A stretch of 64,000 bases of DNA from Solibaculum_A intestinale (GTDB lineage: Bacteria; Bacillota; Clostridia; Oscillospirales; Acutalibacteraceae), in the NCBI RefSeq assembly GCF_040096205.1, contig NZ_JBBMFD010000010.1, positions 14,005 to 78,004 on the forward strand, given 5' to 3'. This document shows positions 1 through 8,451 of the stretch, piece by piece. The notes under the pieces were generated by a model. That model had not been told where the DNA came from. It did not search any database and worked only from the letters and a program-made list of their open reading frames with translations. How positions within the stretch are numbered: position 1 is the first letter of the stretch; every line of letters starts with the position of its first letter. The translations under genes and the position numbers were made by a program.

Positions 1-649
1 GGTTCAGTTCCTCCACGGCCGCCTCGTCTGCAAAAGCCAGAATATACTGGCCGGCACGAATAACGGTTTCACCATGGGGAATAAGCATCGCATCATCTTC
101 ATAAATAGCAATCAAGAGGGCGTGCGAAGGAAGTTTGATCTCAGCGATGGTTTTATTGACATTCGGAGAATGATAGTCGACATGGATACGGACAATCGAG
201 TAGTCGCCTTTGGACAGCCGCATCAAGGTCATAATGGACTGATAGTTCATTTCATCTGCAATCATATGACCGATCATGTCGGCCTGATTGATCTTTACAT
301 CCACACCCATACCTGCATTAAAAAGCCATGCGTTTTTGGGATTATTAACTCTCGCAATTACCTTTGGCACATCGTATTCAAATTTTGCCATCATTGCCAC
401 GGCCAAATTAGTTTCATCATTGCCCGTAGTACAAACCAAGGCGTTACATCTGCGCACTCCGGCTTTTTCCAGCAACAGAGCGTCCGTTCCATCGCCTGTC
501 AGGACATTTTCTTTTTTTAGGCCGTTTTTCTTTAATGCCTGAAGGGCCTTTTCTTTATTTTCAATGACGATAGCATTGTTTCCGTTTTCTATTAGCAATC
601 CAGCGATATATCCTCCGACTTGGCCGCCGCCAACAATAATCACATTCAT
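1..649 (-). CDS. trkA: TrkA-type potassium channel regulator (3' end cut by window edge)
   Basis: The protein begins MNVIIVGGGQVGGYIAG, a Rossmann dinucleotide-binding (RCK N) fold with the GGGQVG loop and an acidic residue at the end of the second strand (IVIENKEKA). About 216 residues are visible, close to the usual 220 of single-RCK TrkA/KtrA proteins, and the C-terminal TrkA-C domain is nearly complete (ending QYILAFADEAAVEELN) when the window ends. The ATG at 647-649 follows AAAGGAG at good spacing. Such proteins sit on the cytoplasmic face of Trk/Ktr potassium transporters and gate them in response to nucleotides. It is the third gene of an operon with another TrkA protein and a P-type ATPase. 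The membrane partner (TrkH/KtrB) is not seen and may lie just beyond position 1. Confidence 0.9.
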   Translation of the reverse strand, partial: MNVIIVGGGQVGGYIAGLLIENGNNAIVIENKEKALQALKKNGLKKENVLTGDGTDALLLEKAGVRRCNALVCTTGNDETNLAVAMMAKFEYDVPKVIARVNNPKNAWLFNAGMGVDVKINQADMIGHMIADEMNYQSIMTLMRLSKGDYSIVRIHVDYHSPNVNKTIAEIKLPSHALLIAIYEDDAMLIPHGETVIRAGQYILAFADEAAVEELN

Positions 650-670
650 CGTACACCGCTCCTTTCCACT

Positions 671-1318
671 TTATAATTGCAACATATCCCTGGCCCGCTC
701 CATGCAATCTGAACAAACCGACAAATACAAGATATCGTTATATTCGCAACACATATCTCTTTCCGGCACAAAGGATCGTCCATGACGTTCTACAGCAATC
801 AGACTTATCTTTCCTGCCACATCAAACTCGGAATACTTTTTCCCCTCCAAGCTGGCAGGAATTCGTACCTTTACAAGCTGGACATCGTTTCCCAATTTGC
901 GAATGACACGCCAGCTTCTGTTTCCTTCAAGGTATTCCATGACATTATCCAGTCCAAGGCGGGTAATGGATACTGTATATATCCCCATGGATTCAAACAT
1001 TCTCGCCCGTATAGGGTCATACATACGAGCGATAACTGTGGGAACATGAAATACATTTTTCGCAATGTTAGCAACCACTGCATTCAGCGAATCGCTGCTG
1101 GTACAGCCAATCACTACATCCGCCGAAGCAATTCCCGCCTGTTCCAACACGTCTTTGTCATATCCGACTCCGCAGATTGTTCGTCCTGTAAATTCCTCGC
1201 TCAAAGCCAGGAATGTTTCCGGGCTATTATCTATGACGATGACATCATGGTTTTTTCGTGCCAAATATTCCGACACCCGGACACCAAATTTTCCACATCC
1301 TATAACTAATGCTTTCAT
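671..1318 (-). CDS. trkA: Second TrkA/KtrA-type RCK protein
   Basis: A 215-residue protein beginning MKALVIGCGKFGVRVSEYLA, with a Rossmann GxGxxG loop (GCGKFG) and the aspartate of the second strand (VIVIDNSPE), then a TrkA-C domain (residues about 135-215). The reading frame is open to a TTG at 1327, but the AAGGAG box lies directly against that TTG; the ATG at 1316-1318 has a 9-base spacing and is the better start. The Shine-Dalgarno lies within the last codons of the ATPase gene, so translation is probably coupled. Two tandem RCK genes suggest a heteromeric or two-target regulator of K+ flux. It shares the operon with the P2C-like ATPase, which suggests a joint role in cation homeostasis. 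Confidence 0.9.
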   Translation of the reverse strand: MKALVIGCGKFGVRVSEYLARKNHDVIVIDNSPETFLALSEEFTGRTICGVGYDKDVLEQAGIASADVVIGCTSSDSLNAVVANIAKNVFHVPTVIARMYDPIRARMFESMGIYTVSITRLGLDNVMEYLEGNRSWRVIRKLGNDVQLVKVRIPASLEGKKYSEFDVAGKISLIAVERHGRSFVPERDMCCEYNDILYLSVCSDCMERARDMLQL

Positions 1319-1323
1319 TGCTT

Positions 1324-4131
1324 TCAACTCCTTTTCGCTCGGCGTACACGCAGTAATTTCTTTCTTGCTTCCTCAATGCCAAACACAATAAATGGGATAC
1401 AAATTAAGTAAAGCCACTCAATCCAGGAAATCGGCGCCGTATTGAAAATTCCGCTCAAGAACGGAATATACATCAGCGCAAGCAGAATCACTACCTCTAT
1501 CACTAAGCCGGCATTGATATAATGATTACTGAACAGCTTTCTTTTAAAGACCGATTCATAATCCGTTCGGTTGTTCATGGCCATTCCCATCTGTGCGAAG
1601 ACCACACCGGCCAGCATCATCGTTGTGGCCTCGGCATAACCGTGCGTCCCCTCCGCAGCCAGTGGTATACCCGGCCAGCCGTTCAGGAAGTTGGCAAGGA
1701 AATAACCACCCACAGAAAAGAGTGTGCCAAGCAGTCCATACCAGATGAATCCGACTAAAACAACATTCTTATTGAGCAACCGCTCTTTGGTGGAGCGCGG
1801 CGGTTGCTGCATCACACTTGCTTCTGCATGCTCAGCGCCCAAGCCAAGCGCAGGCACCATATCCGTACCAATATCAATGGTCAGAATTTGAAGTACAGTT
1901 AGCGGCACGGGAATCATACCGCCGGAAAGCAGATATAAAGTGGGTGCTGCGGCTTCCGGCGTATTGCTGTCGAAAATATATCGAAGAAATTTCCGGATGT
2001 TATTGTAAACCGTTCTGCCTTCTTCAATCGCCCGGACAATCGTAGCAAAGTTGTCATCGCTCAGAATCATATCGGCAGCTTCCTTGGCGACATCCGTTCC
2101 GGTAATTCCCATGGCAATACCGATATCCGCCTTTTTCAGAGCGGGAGAGTCGTTCACGCCGTCGCCTGTTACTGCGACAATGTTGCCCATCTCCTGCAAA
2201 GCGCAGACAATGCGGTATTTTTGTTCGGGCGCCATGCGGGCAAAAACAACCTCGCCTTTTAGCACTTCCTTCAGCACAGTATCATCCATCTCGGCCAGTT
2301 CCACGCCCGATATTACCCTGGCATCAGGGCTCTGGATGATGCCAATTTTGCGGGCTATACTCTCGGCAGTCAATCCATAGTCACCGGTAATCATAATGAT
2401 TTTGATACCCGCACTGCGGCACAGGCGAACCGCTTCTTTTACCTCACTGCGTGGCGGATCTTGCATCGCCACAAGCCCAAGAAAGGTTAAATTCTCTTCT
2501 ACATTTTCAGGAGTATATTCACGAATCGATTCAGGAAGCGTTTCATCGTCTCTGCGTAACGGACGATAGGCCACTGCCAGGACACGCAAACCATCCCGGG
2601 CGTAAGTATCATTTGCCTGCATGATGCGCTGCCGGTCTTCCTCCTTCATCGGGCGGGAAGAAGAACCATCATAACAGCGTTGGCACAGTTCCATAACCTC
2701 TTTGGGAGCACCTTTTACAAATGCGATTCGATTGCTTCCTTCAAAAGGTTCTCTGAGCTGATGGATAGTTGTCATGCGCTTTCTGCGGGAATCAAAAGGC
2801 AGCTCCATGACACGCGGAAACGTCTGATTCAGTGTATCCAGGTCAATGCCGCCTTTTTGGGCAACAACGCCAAGACACGCCTCCGTCGGGTCGCCCAGCA
2901 CCGTGTAGCGTTCTTTTCCCTCCTCCGGGGGAAGCAATTTGGCGTTAGAACACAACGCAGCGCCACTGAGCAAAAGCCTTAATGCGTTGCTGTTTTGCGC
3001 CGTTACTACAATATCGCCATCCCGAATTTCCCCTTGCGGGGCATATCCCTCTCCGCTTACCGTCATTTCTGCACGCAGGTTCCACAGGTGATTGACCGTC
3101 ATTTCATTCTGCGTAAGGGTACCGGTTTTATCCGAACAGATGACATTGGTACATCCCAATGTTTCTACAGAAGACAATTTCTTGACCAGTGCGTGCTCTT
3201 TAGCCATTTTCTGTACCGCTAAAGCCAAAGATAGCGTTACCGCCGGCAACAGCCCTTCCGGGATAAATGCCACGATCATTCCCAGCGCAAAAAGAAATGA
3301 TTCCATCCACGGGTCTTTTACTAAAAATACCGCAATCAGGAAAAAGATAAGGCCAATACTGAAAGCAATCAAGGCGATTTGTTTAGTCAGGACATTTAGT
3401 TCCTTTTGCAAAGGCGAAAGGCTTTTTTCTGTATTTTGCGTCAGGTTTGCAATTTTCCCAAATTCACTGTCCATACCGGTTGATACAACCAGCACACGGC
3501 AGGTACCCGCCGCCGCTGACGTGCCGGAAAACACCATGTTTTCCGCTTCCAAATAACTGCATTCCTGTTGTAAAGCATCGCTGCTTTTACGGATAGGATT
3601 GCTCTCTCCGGTAAGCGTTGACTGGTCGGCACGGAAATCATTGCTTTGAAGAATTCGGGCGTCGGCGCTGATGCGGTCGCCTTCTTCCAGAACCATAATG
3701 TCTCCGGGGACAATTTCTGTTGCCAGTATTTTTTTCTCTTCGCCATCCCGGATTACTCGAGCGTAAGCGGGCAGCATCTTTTGCAGGGCGTTGGTCGCCT
3801 TTTCCGCCTTAAATTCCTGAAAAAAGGAGAAAAGGCCATTGATCAGATTGACGCAGAAAATGGCAATCCCCAACTCTAATGCGCCGGAAAGTATTGCCAT
3901 AACGCCGCCGGCCCACAAAAGCAATGCCATCAAGCTAGTAAAGTTTGCCAAAAACTTTTTCAGCATGCTGGTCTGCTTCTTTTGCGCTAATTCATTTTTT
4001 CCGTATTGTTCTAAGCGCTTGTCCGCTTCCTCTTGCGAGAGGCCCCGCATATTGGAACCCATCAGGTGACAGGCTTCCGCTGGACTTGTGAAAAGTATTT
4101 TTTCTTTTATGTCTGGAGTTTGGCTGTCCAT
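1324..4131 (-). CDS. P2-type cation-transporting ATPase, Na+/K+-ATPase-like (P2C) signature
   Basis: A 935-residue P-type ATPase: N-terminal cation-ATPase domain (1-70), actuator TGES (174-177), TM4 PEGLLP (291-296), phosphorylated Asp334 in DKTGTLT, KGAP in the N domain, hinge GDGVND (656-661) and a C-terminal six-helix part. The ion-site helices resemble the animal Na+/K+-ATPase more than bacterial Ca2+ pumps. TM5 reads Y718 IFDSNTPE726, matching the Tyr/Ser/Asn/Glu pattern of TM5 in the sodium pump. TM6 reads IDIGTDMVPA (Asp753, Asp757), followed by an AEASVMQQPPR stretch like the pump's own. Many bacterial homologues are labelled Ca2+ ATPase; Na+ or K+ transport is inferred from these residues and from the two RCK genes behind it. 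The ATG at 4129-4131 has only a weak Shine-Dalgarno (GGTGAAAG). Confidence 0.93.
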   Translation of the reverse strand: MDSQTPDIKEKILFTSPAEACHLMGSNMRGLSQEEADKRLEQYGKNELAQKKQTSMLKKFLANFTSLMALLLWAGGVMAILSGALELGIAIFCVNLINGLFSFFQEFKAEKATNALQKMLPAYARVIRDGEEKKILATEIVPGDIMVLEEGDRISADARILQSNDFRADQSTLTGESNPIRKSSDALQQECSYLEAENMVFSGTSAAAGTCRVLVVSTGMDSEFGKIANLTQNTEKSLSPLQKELNVLTKQIALIAFSIGLIFFLIAVFLVKDPWMESFLFALGMIVAFIPEGLLPAVTLSLALAVQKMAKEHALVKKLSSVETLGCTNVICSDKTGTLTQNEMTVNHLWNLRAEMTVSGEGYAPQGEIRDGDIVVTAQNSNALRLLLSGAALCSNAKLLPPEEGKERYTVLGDPTEACLGVVAQKGGIDLDTLNQTFPRVMELPFDSRRKRMTTIHQLREPFEGSNRIAFVKGAPKEVMELCQRCYDGSSSRPMKEEDRQRIMQANDTYARDGLRVLAVAYRPLRRDDETLPESIREYTPENVEENLTFLGLVAMQDPPRSEVKEAVRLCRSAGIKIIMITGDYGLTAESIARKIGIIQSPDARVISGVELAEMDDTVLKEVLKGEVVFARMAPEQKYRIVCALQEMGNIVAVTGDGVNDSPALKKADIGIAMGITGTDVAKEAADMILSDDNFATIVRAIEEGRTVYNNIRKFLRYIFDSNTPEAAAPTLYLLSGGMIPVPLTVLQILTIDIGTDMVPALGLGAEHAEASVMQQPPRSTKERLLNKNVVLVGFIWYGLLGTLFSVGGYFLANFLNGWPGIPLAAEGTHGYAEATTMMLAGVVFAQMGMAMNNRTDYESVFKRKLFSNHYINAGLVIEVVILLALMYIPFLSGIFNTAPISWIEWLYLICIPFIVFGIEEARKKLLRVRRAKRS

Positions 4132-4162
4132 ATCGCTTTCACCATAATTCCCTTCATATTGT

Positions 4163-4191
4163 AAAAAAATGATTCCGGTAATTTGTCCGGA
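4163..4191 (-). promoter_or_regulatory. Weak hairpin plus T-run in the ATPase leader (possible attenuator)
   Basis: On the minus strand TCCGG pairs with CCGGA around an 8-base loop and is followed four bases later by seven T. It lies between the promoter (4311-4339) and the ATPase start. The stem is only five base pairs, so an attenuator role is a guess. I did not recognise a known riboswitch in the roughly 170-base leader. Confidence 0.25.
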
Positions 4192-4310
4192 GCCTTGCTA
4201 ATCAAGAAGACAAACATCCATAAATATAACGTGATCTTGTCGTTCCCAATAAAAAGTGCAATATAATATGGCTCTATTAGGAAATAAAAATACCAATTCT
4301 AATCTTTTTT

Positions 4311-4339
4311 AGTATAAAATCATGAGGAGAAAAAGTCAA
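4311..4339 (-). promoter_or_regulatory. Sigma-A promoter of the ATPase-trkA-trkA operon
   Basis: Minus strand TTGACT, 17-base spacer, TATACT: five of six matches in both boxes. The predicted start near 4304 leaves a leader of about 170 bases before the ATPase. Confidence 0.7.
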
Positions 4340-4352
4340 GTTAATCCCTTAA

Positions 4353-4545
4353 GAATTCACAGTTTTTTTACTTTATATAATCCGTGACTTTGTCAAACAA
4401 AATCGGAAACACAATAAAGACATACGGCTGGATTTTCTTATCAATCATGTTTCCGGTAACTTTGTAGAAATGGTTTTATGGTGGATAAAAAGTTGTATGA
4501 AGCAGACGCCAGCAGAATTAGACCGCTATTTTAGTGCGGTCATTT
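4353..4545 (+). pseudogene. C-terminal fragment of a TetR/AcrR-family regulator
   Basis: An open frame without a start holds residues typical of the TetR C-terminal ligand domain: LYIIRDFVKQNRKH, then INHVSGNFVEMVLWWIKSC, then MKQTPAELDRYFSAVI. The WW and the final TPxELDxYF motif are characteristic of the last two helices. There is no DNA-binding half upstream (a stop lies in frame at 4350). Similarity fades at about 4545, which overlaps the end of the convergent tnpV gene, so the mobile element probably inserted at the 3' end of the former regulator gene. Recognised from memory of the family only. Confidence 0.55.
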
Positions 4546-4921
4546 GTCCAAAAATAATCACTTGGTTGACAATTTCTGTTGCACAAATTCGAATGTTATT
4601 TATCTGTCCAACCCACTCCATTTGATTTTCCGCCTTTAGCCGCTCGGTCACACCCTCGTGCTCTGCCATCTGCTTTACCAACCGAAGAAACATATTCTCT
4701 GCCCGCTCATCAATATCAACAAGATAGCTATTCAGTTTGCCGCTTGTGAGAAGATTAGCGTATGTAATCCTATGGCATTCTTTCAGATACCGTAAATGCC
4801 GTTGCCCCCATACTCCAATAGGTCTTGTTTCTTTTTCGGTGGGTAAGACGAGATTTGGCAAATAGCAATCGCCTTGCTGAGTATATGTGCCGCCCATCTG
4901 CTCAAATATTGTTTTTTCCAT
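4526..4921 (-). CDS. tnpV: TnpV-family transposon protein
   Basis: A 131-residue protein with the features I associate with TnpV of Tn4451-like mobilisable elements: the central IGVWGQRHLRYLKECHRITY segment and a C-terminal QMEWVGQINNIRICATEIV segment. The biochemical role of TnpV is unknown. The ATG at 4919-4921 has GGAGG nine bases upstream, placed within the last codons of the preceding small gene, so the two are probably co-translated. The gene is clearly more AT-rich than the recombinase downstream of 5448, which suggests the element is a patchwork. A hairpin, GACCGC(4521-4526)/GCGGTC(4536-4541), overlaps its stop. Confidence 0.8.
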   Translation of the reverse strand: MEKTIFEQMGGTYTQQGDCYLPNLVLPTEKETRPIGVWGQRHLRYLKECHRITYANLLTSGKLNSYLVDIDERAENMFLRLVKQMAEHEGVTERLKAENQMEWVGQINNIRICATEIVNQVIIFGQMTALK

Positions 4922-4925
4922 AACC

Positions 4926-5111
4926 TTAAACCTCCGCCATCTTTATCTTGAATTTCTTAATAGGTGCGTTGACTACTTTGATTAGAACATCATCTACTGC
5001 GTCCGTATATCTGTCTTGTGCAAGTAATTTGTTCCGCAGCGCATTAAGAGCATTTAGAATAATTCTCCGTTCACTTTCATCAATCGCTATGTAATATTTT
5101 TGATTTCGCAT
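4926..5111 (-). CDS. Small mobile-element protein of unknown function
   Basis: A 61-residue, basic, helical protein beginning MRNQKYYIAIDESERRIIL; no domain recognised. Start ATG at 5109-5111 with GGGAGG nine bases upstream, and a promoter candidate at 5135-5163. It directly precedes tnpV, and the same arrangement is commonly seen in clostridial mobile elements, so it is probably a passenger or accessory gene of the element. Not plausibly a full DNA-binding protein by itself. Confidence 0.6.
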   Translation of the reverse strand: MRNQKYYIAIDESERRIILNALNALRNKLLAQDRYTDAVDDVLIKVVNAPIKKFKIKMAEV

Positions 5112-5134
5112 ATCTGCTTACCTCCCTCGCCTAC

Positions 5135-5163
5135 ATTGTAGCAAGGAAGTTTTTGCTTGACGA
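5135..5163 (-). promoter_or_regulatory. Candidate promoter for the small ORF-tnpV pair
   Basis: Minus strand TCGTCA, 17 bases, TACAAT (four and five matches to consensus), about 20 bases upstream of a strong Shine-Dalgarno. Confidence 0.4.
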
Positions 5164-5193
5164 ATGTGCGATTTTATTTTTGAACATAAAGAA

Positions 5194-5231
5194 AGACAGC
5201 GTAAAAAGCATTTTTGCCTTCTACGCTGTCT
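5194..5231. repeat. 10-bp inverted repeat, possible terminator of the element
   Basis: AGACAGCGTA (5194-5203) is the exact reverse complement of TACGCTGTCT (5222-5231), with an A-rich/T-rich loop (AAAAAGCATTTTT). No T-run follows on either side, so terminator function is uncertain. Confidence 0.45.
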
Positions 5232-5315
5232 CTTGCCTTTGCTATTGCCCGTAAAGTATATTTCAATGTTGTTTTAAATTACTGCCTTATGTGGCGTTAG
5301 CATTTGGAAACCCCT

Positions 5316-5378
5316 GTTTTGGAGGGAAGCCGGTGCGACCCGCAAAATCGCGGCTGCACCCCCCCTTCACTCCAAAAC
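5316..5378. repeat. Nested imperfect stem-loop between the recombinase and tnpV
   Basis: GTTTTGGAG (5316-5324) pairs exactly with CTCCAAAAC (5370-5378). Inside it GGTGC pairs with GCACC and CGC with GCG around an AAAATC loop, giving a layered hairpin. No ORF overlaps it. It could be a folded RNA, a recombinase-related site or element debris. Confidence 0.4.
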
Positions 5379-5384
5379 GCAATC

Positions 5385-5429
5385 AGGCGGCATAGGCCAG
5401 CCCGTCCCCGGTGCTGATCTATGCCGCCT
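5385..5429. repeat. 11-bp perfect inverted repeat 3' of the recombinase
   Basis: AGGCGGCATAG (5385-5395) is the exact reverse complement of CTATGCCGCCT (5419-5429), with a 23-base loop. It ends 19 bases beyond the recombinase stop. There is no T-run, so a simple intrinsic terminator is not supported. Confidence 0.5.
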
Positions 5430-5447
5430 ACTTGCCTGTATGGGCGC

Positions 5448-6989
5448 TTACTGTATCGCCCATATCAACCGTTCTAATTTATCACTTCTGTATGTATGGT
5501 TGTGTGGATTGGGAACGGTTTGGTCTGCAAAAGAAGAAAGATGCACCGTCACCTGCCCGTCCGCCTCCACTATAATGGCGTCCACCGTTTCTCTAAGCAG
5601 GGCGTTGGTCAGGGTTTCCCCCCGAAGGAGCAGGGCGGGCGCAAAGGCGGAAAGGGGAGGGGTTTCCTCTCCTTGGGGACATGCTGCCAAGCGCTGGTTC
5701 ACTTTGGCAAGCTCCTCCTGGACCCGGGCGAGCTTGTCTCTGAGCTCTTCCATTTCAATTAAGTCGTTTTCGTATAAGGTAAGGAGTTTTTCCCGGCTGC
5801 GCGCGAGCCGCGTTGCTTCCCTTTGCTCCGCTTCCCGGTCCATCCCTCCCGAACCGCTTGCACAAAGCCGGAGATACTCCTGCCGGATGCGTTCTGCCGT
5901 GCCCGGGACGGCTTGCAGAAAGGAAAGAAGGTAGCCCGCAATCCCCTGCAAAAGCGCTCCTTCGTCCACTGCGGCGGTGTTCGGGCAGCTTTTTGCCCCG
6001 TCGCCGTTTCGTTTGGCGCAGACCCAGCGTACATAGGTGTTCTGATAGGTGCGGCTTAAGCGCCGGAAGGACCGGCCGCACACCCCGCAGGTGAGCAGTG
6101 TGCTCAAGGGATGGGCGCTGTTTTGCCGCCGCCCCGCCTCCAGCTGCCTCGCCCGCCGCCCGGCCGCCGCCTTCTGGGCCAGGAGAAAGACCTCGTCCTC
6201 CACAATGCGAAGCTTCGGACGATCGGCCACCAACCACTCGGCCGGGTCCCGGCCCCGCCGCTGGCCGGTGAGAAAATCGGCCACCTCCTCCTTGCCGTTT
6301 AGCACCCGCCCGGTGTATAAGGGGTTTTTCAGAATCCGGGACACGGCCGTTTGGCTGAAGGCGCAGCCCCGCTTGGTGCGGGCCCCCTGGGCGTTGAGCA
6401 AAGCCGCAATTCTTCCCGCGCCGTACCCTTCCTGGGTGTACAGAGAAAAAATGCGCCGTACCACCGCGGCCTCGGCCGGGTTGACTGCCAGATCAAAATA
6501 CTCCCCGTTTTTCTTGTCGTAGCCGTAAACCAGGTTCGGTACCCGTCCTTTCTCCGCGTTGAGCCGCTTACCGAACTTGACACGCTTGGAGGTGTTCGCA
6601 CTTTCCTCCTGGGCCAGCGCCCCGAACACCGTCAGAACAAACTCGGAGTTGCCCAGTACCGTCTGGCTGGAAGTCAGGAAAAACGTGTCGATCCCCATGG
6701 CTTTGAGGGCCCGCGTGCTTTGCAGCAGATCCACCGTGTTGCGGGCGAAGCGGCTGATGTCCTTGACCGCCACCAGGTCGAAGGCTCCCGTCTTCGCGTC
6801 CTGCAGCAAACGCAGAAACGCCCGCCGGTTTTTGGTTTTCGTACCGGAAATTCCTTCGTCCGCATAGATGTCCACTAGGGTATGCCCGTTTTTGCGGGCG
6901 AATTCTTCAAAAAACGCCTTCTGCGCCTGCAGGCTGTTGAGCTGGTCCTCCTTATCGGTGGAAACCCGGCAGTATGCGGCCACGCGCAT
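5448..6989 (-). CDS. Large serine recombinase (TnpX-like)
   Basis: A 513-residue site-specific recombinase. The resolvase catalytic domain (1-140) has YCRVST with nucleophile Ser10 and Arg8, the DEGISGT segment, and KDISRFARN with further catalytic arginines. A recombinase domain (about 150-270) follows, then a zinc ribbon (CGVCG near 311, second cysteine pair about 25 residues later) and a C-terminal coiled coil (about 370-440). It joins DNA at short att sites without homology. The ATG at 6987-6989 has GGGAGG at eight-base spacing. Unlike tnpV it has the host's high GC. No excision partner or conjugation genes remain, so the element is probably a remnant. It is divergent from, and adjacent to, the polysaccharide promoter. 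Confidence 0.92.
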   Translation of the reverse strand: MRVAAYCRVSTDKEDQLNSLQAQKAFFEEFARKNGHTLVDIYADEGISGTKTKNRRAFLRLLQDAKTGAFDLVAVKDISRFARNTVDLLQSTRALKAMGIDTFFLTSSQTVLGNSEFVLTVFGALAQEESANTSKRVKFGKRLNAEKGRVPNLVYGYDKKNGEYFDLAVNPAEAAVVRRIFSLYTQEGYGAGRIAALLNAQGARTKRGCAFSQTAVSRILKNPLYTGRVLNGKEEVADFLTGQRRGRDPAEWLVADRPKLRIVEDEVFLLAQKAAAGRRARQLEAGRRQNSAHPLSTLLTCGVCGRSFRRLSRTYQNTYVRWVCAKRNGDGAKSCPNTAAVDEGALLQGIAGYLLSFLQAVPGTAERIRQEYLRLCASGSGGMDREAEQREATRLARSREKLLTLYENDLIEMEELRDKLARVQEELAKVNQRLAACPQGEETPPLSAFAPALLLRGETLTNALLRETVDAIIVEADGQVTVHLSSFADQTVPNPHNHTYRSDKLERLIWAIQ

Positions 6990-7164
6990 GTCATCCCCCT
7001 CCCTTCGCTTAAGTACGGAGACAGCAGTCTCTGGGACATGCCTATGCGCTGCCCGGTCCGGTTATGTAGGACAGGCGAAAGCCCTGCGAAAGAGCGGACG
7101 CTGGTGAAAAAAGAAAAAAGGAAGGGAGTTTTGGCAATACCAGGAAGAAAAGGCCGAGTTAGCG

Positions 7165-7193
7165 TTGACTTATTCAGCAGAAAAATCTATAAT
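7165..7193 (+). promoter_or_regulatory. Sigma-A promoter of the polysaccharide locus
   Basis: TTGACT, 17-base spacer, TATAAT in an AT-rich island, about 55 bases upstream of the aminotransferase start. It is the only strong plus-strand promoter I see before 24613, so it probably drives most of the locus. Confidence 0.75.
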
Positions 7194-7249
7194 AAAAAAG
7201 AATATAGTCAAAAAAACCGTTGGAAACCGGTATAGATAAGAGGAATGGT

Positions 7250-8374
7250 ATGAGCAAGCGAATTTATTTATCTTCTCCCACTATGCACGGAGAGGAACAG
7301 CGTTATATCAAAGAGGCGTTTGACACCAATTGGGTGGCACCGCTGGGTACCAATGTAAACGAATTCGAAAAGGAACTGGCGTCTTATGTGGGGGTGGGCC
7401 ACGCGGCTGCGCTGAGCGCGGGGACCGCTGCGCTCCACCTGGCCATGAAACTGGCGGGCGTCACCGACGGGGACGTGGTCTTTTGCTCGGATTTGACCTT
7501 TGCCGCCACGGTAAATCCGGTTTCCTACGAAAAGGGCGTGCAGGTCTTTCTCGACAGTGAGGAAGAAAGCTGGAATATGGACCCGCGGGCCCTAGAAAAA
7601 GCGTTTGAAAAATACCCGAACCCCAAGGCGGTCGTGCTGGTCAACCTGTACGGGACCCCTGCCAAGCTGGATGCAATCAAAGACATTTGCAGCGCCCATC
7701 AGGTCCCCTTGATTGAAGACGCGGCGGAGAGTCTGGGTGCCGTTTACCACGGCAAGCAGACCGGAACCTTTGGAACGTTCGGTGTTTTTTCGTTTAACGG
7801 CAATAAAATCATCACCACCTCCGGCGGAGGGATGCTGGTGTCCGACGACGCAGCGGCCATCGAAAAGGCCCGGTTCTGGGCCACCCAGTCGAGAGACCCG
7901 GCCCGCCATTACCAGCACAGCGAGATCGGCTATAATTACCGCATGTCCAACATTGTCGCGGGCATTGGCCGGGGGCAGCTCAAGGCGCTCGACCTGCACA
8001 TCCAGAAGAAAAAAGCCATTTACGAGACGTATCAGAAGGAATTCGCCTCCATCCCGGAAATCCGTATGAACCCCTACCTGCCCGGTTCCGCGCCCAACTT
8101 CTGGCTCTCCTGCATGACCATCGACCCCGCCTCTAAGGTGACTCCCTTAGATGTGATGGTGGCGCTGGAACAGGAGAACATCGAATCCCGTCCCATCTGG
8201 AAGCCGATGCATATGCAGCCGGTGTTTGCAACGCACGACTTTATTCAGGTGGCCGACGGGGTCCCGGTGAGCGAACGGATTTTTGAACGGGGCGTCTGCC
8301 TGCCCTCCGACGTGAAGAACACTGAAGAGGACATGGAAAGAATCATCGGGATCGTCAAGGGCCTTTTCGCTTAA
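7250..8374 (+). CDS. PglE-like sugar aminotransferase (DegT/DnrJ/EryC1 family)
   Basis: A 374-residue PLP-dependent aminotransferase of nucleotide-activated 4-keto-6-deoxy sugars. The N-terminus (LSSPTMHGEEQRYIKEAF) and VAPLG resemble PglE of the bacillosamine pathway; the substrate-loop motif SAGTAALHLA and the PLP lysine in SFNGNKIITTSGGGM are present. The likely reaction converts UDP-4-keto-6-deoxy-GlcNAc to the 4-amino sugar using glutamate. The start is ATG 7250-7252 (GAGG six bases upstream) rather than the in-frame ATG at 7220. A PglD-like N-acetyltransferase lies at the far end of the locus (24683). A dedicated PglF dehydratase is not present, so the substrate must come from elsewhere or from the CapE-type enzyme. 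Confidence 0.88.
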   Translation: MSKRIYLSSPTMHGEEQRYIKEAFDTNWVAPLGTNVNEFEKELASYVGVGHAAALSAGTAALHLAMKLAGVTDGDVVFCSDLTFAATVNPVSYEKGVQVFLDSEEESWNMDPRALEKAFEKYPNPKAVVLVNLYGTPAKLDAIKDICSAHQVPLIEDAAESLGAVYHGKQTGTFGTFGVFSFNGNKIITTSGGGMLVSDDAAAIEKARFWATQSRDPARHYQHSEIGYNYRMSNIVAGIGRGQLKALDLHIQKKKAIYETYQKEFASIPEIRMNPYLPGSAPNFWLSCMTIDPASKVTPLDVMVALEQENIESRPIWKPMHMQPVFATHDFIQVADGVPVSERIFERGVCLPSDVKNTEEDMERIIGIVKGLFA

Positions 8375-8451
8375 GAAAAAACCAATTGTGCACCCCGGAG
8401 AAAAGAAACGCGGCTTTTCTCCAGATTTCGATCCCATTTAGGAGCGTGTCC

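Noticed and set aside
4132..4310. A c-di-AMP (ydaO) riboswitch before the cation ATPase
   Set aside because: The leader has the right length and context for K+ control, but I do not find the conserved ydaO core; only a weak hairpin is visible.
6999..7128. An invertible promoter for the polysaccharide locus controlled by the adjacent serine recombinase
   Set aside because: The only flanking inverted repeat I found is CTCCCTTC/GAAGGGAG (8 bp), which is a ribosome-binding-site-like sequence and does not enclose the promoter at 7165-7193.
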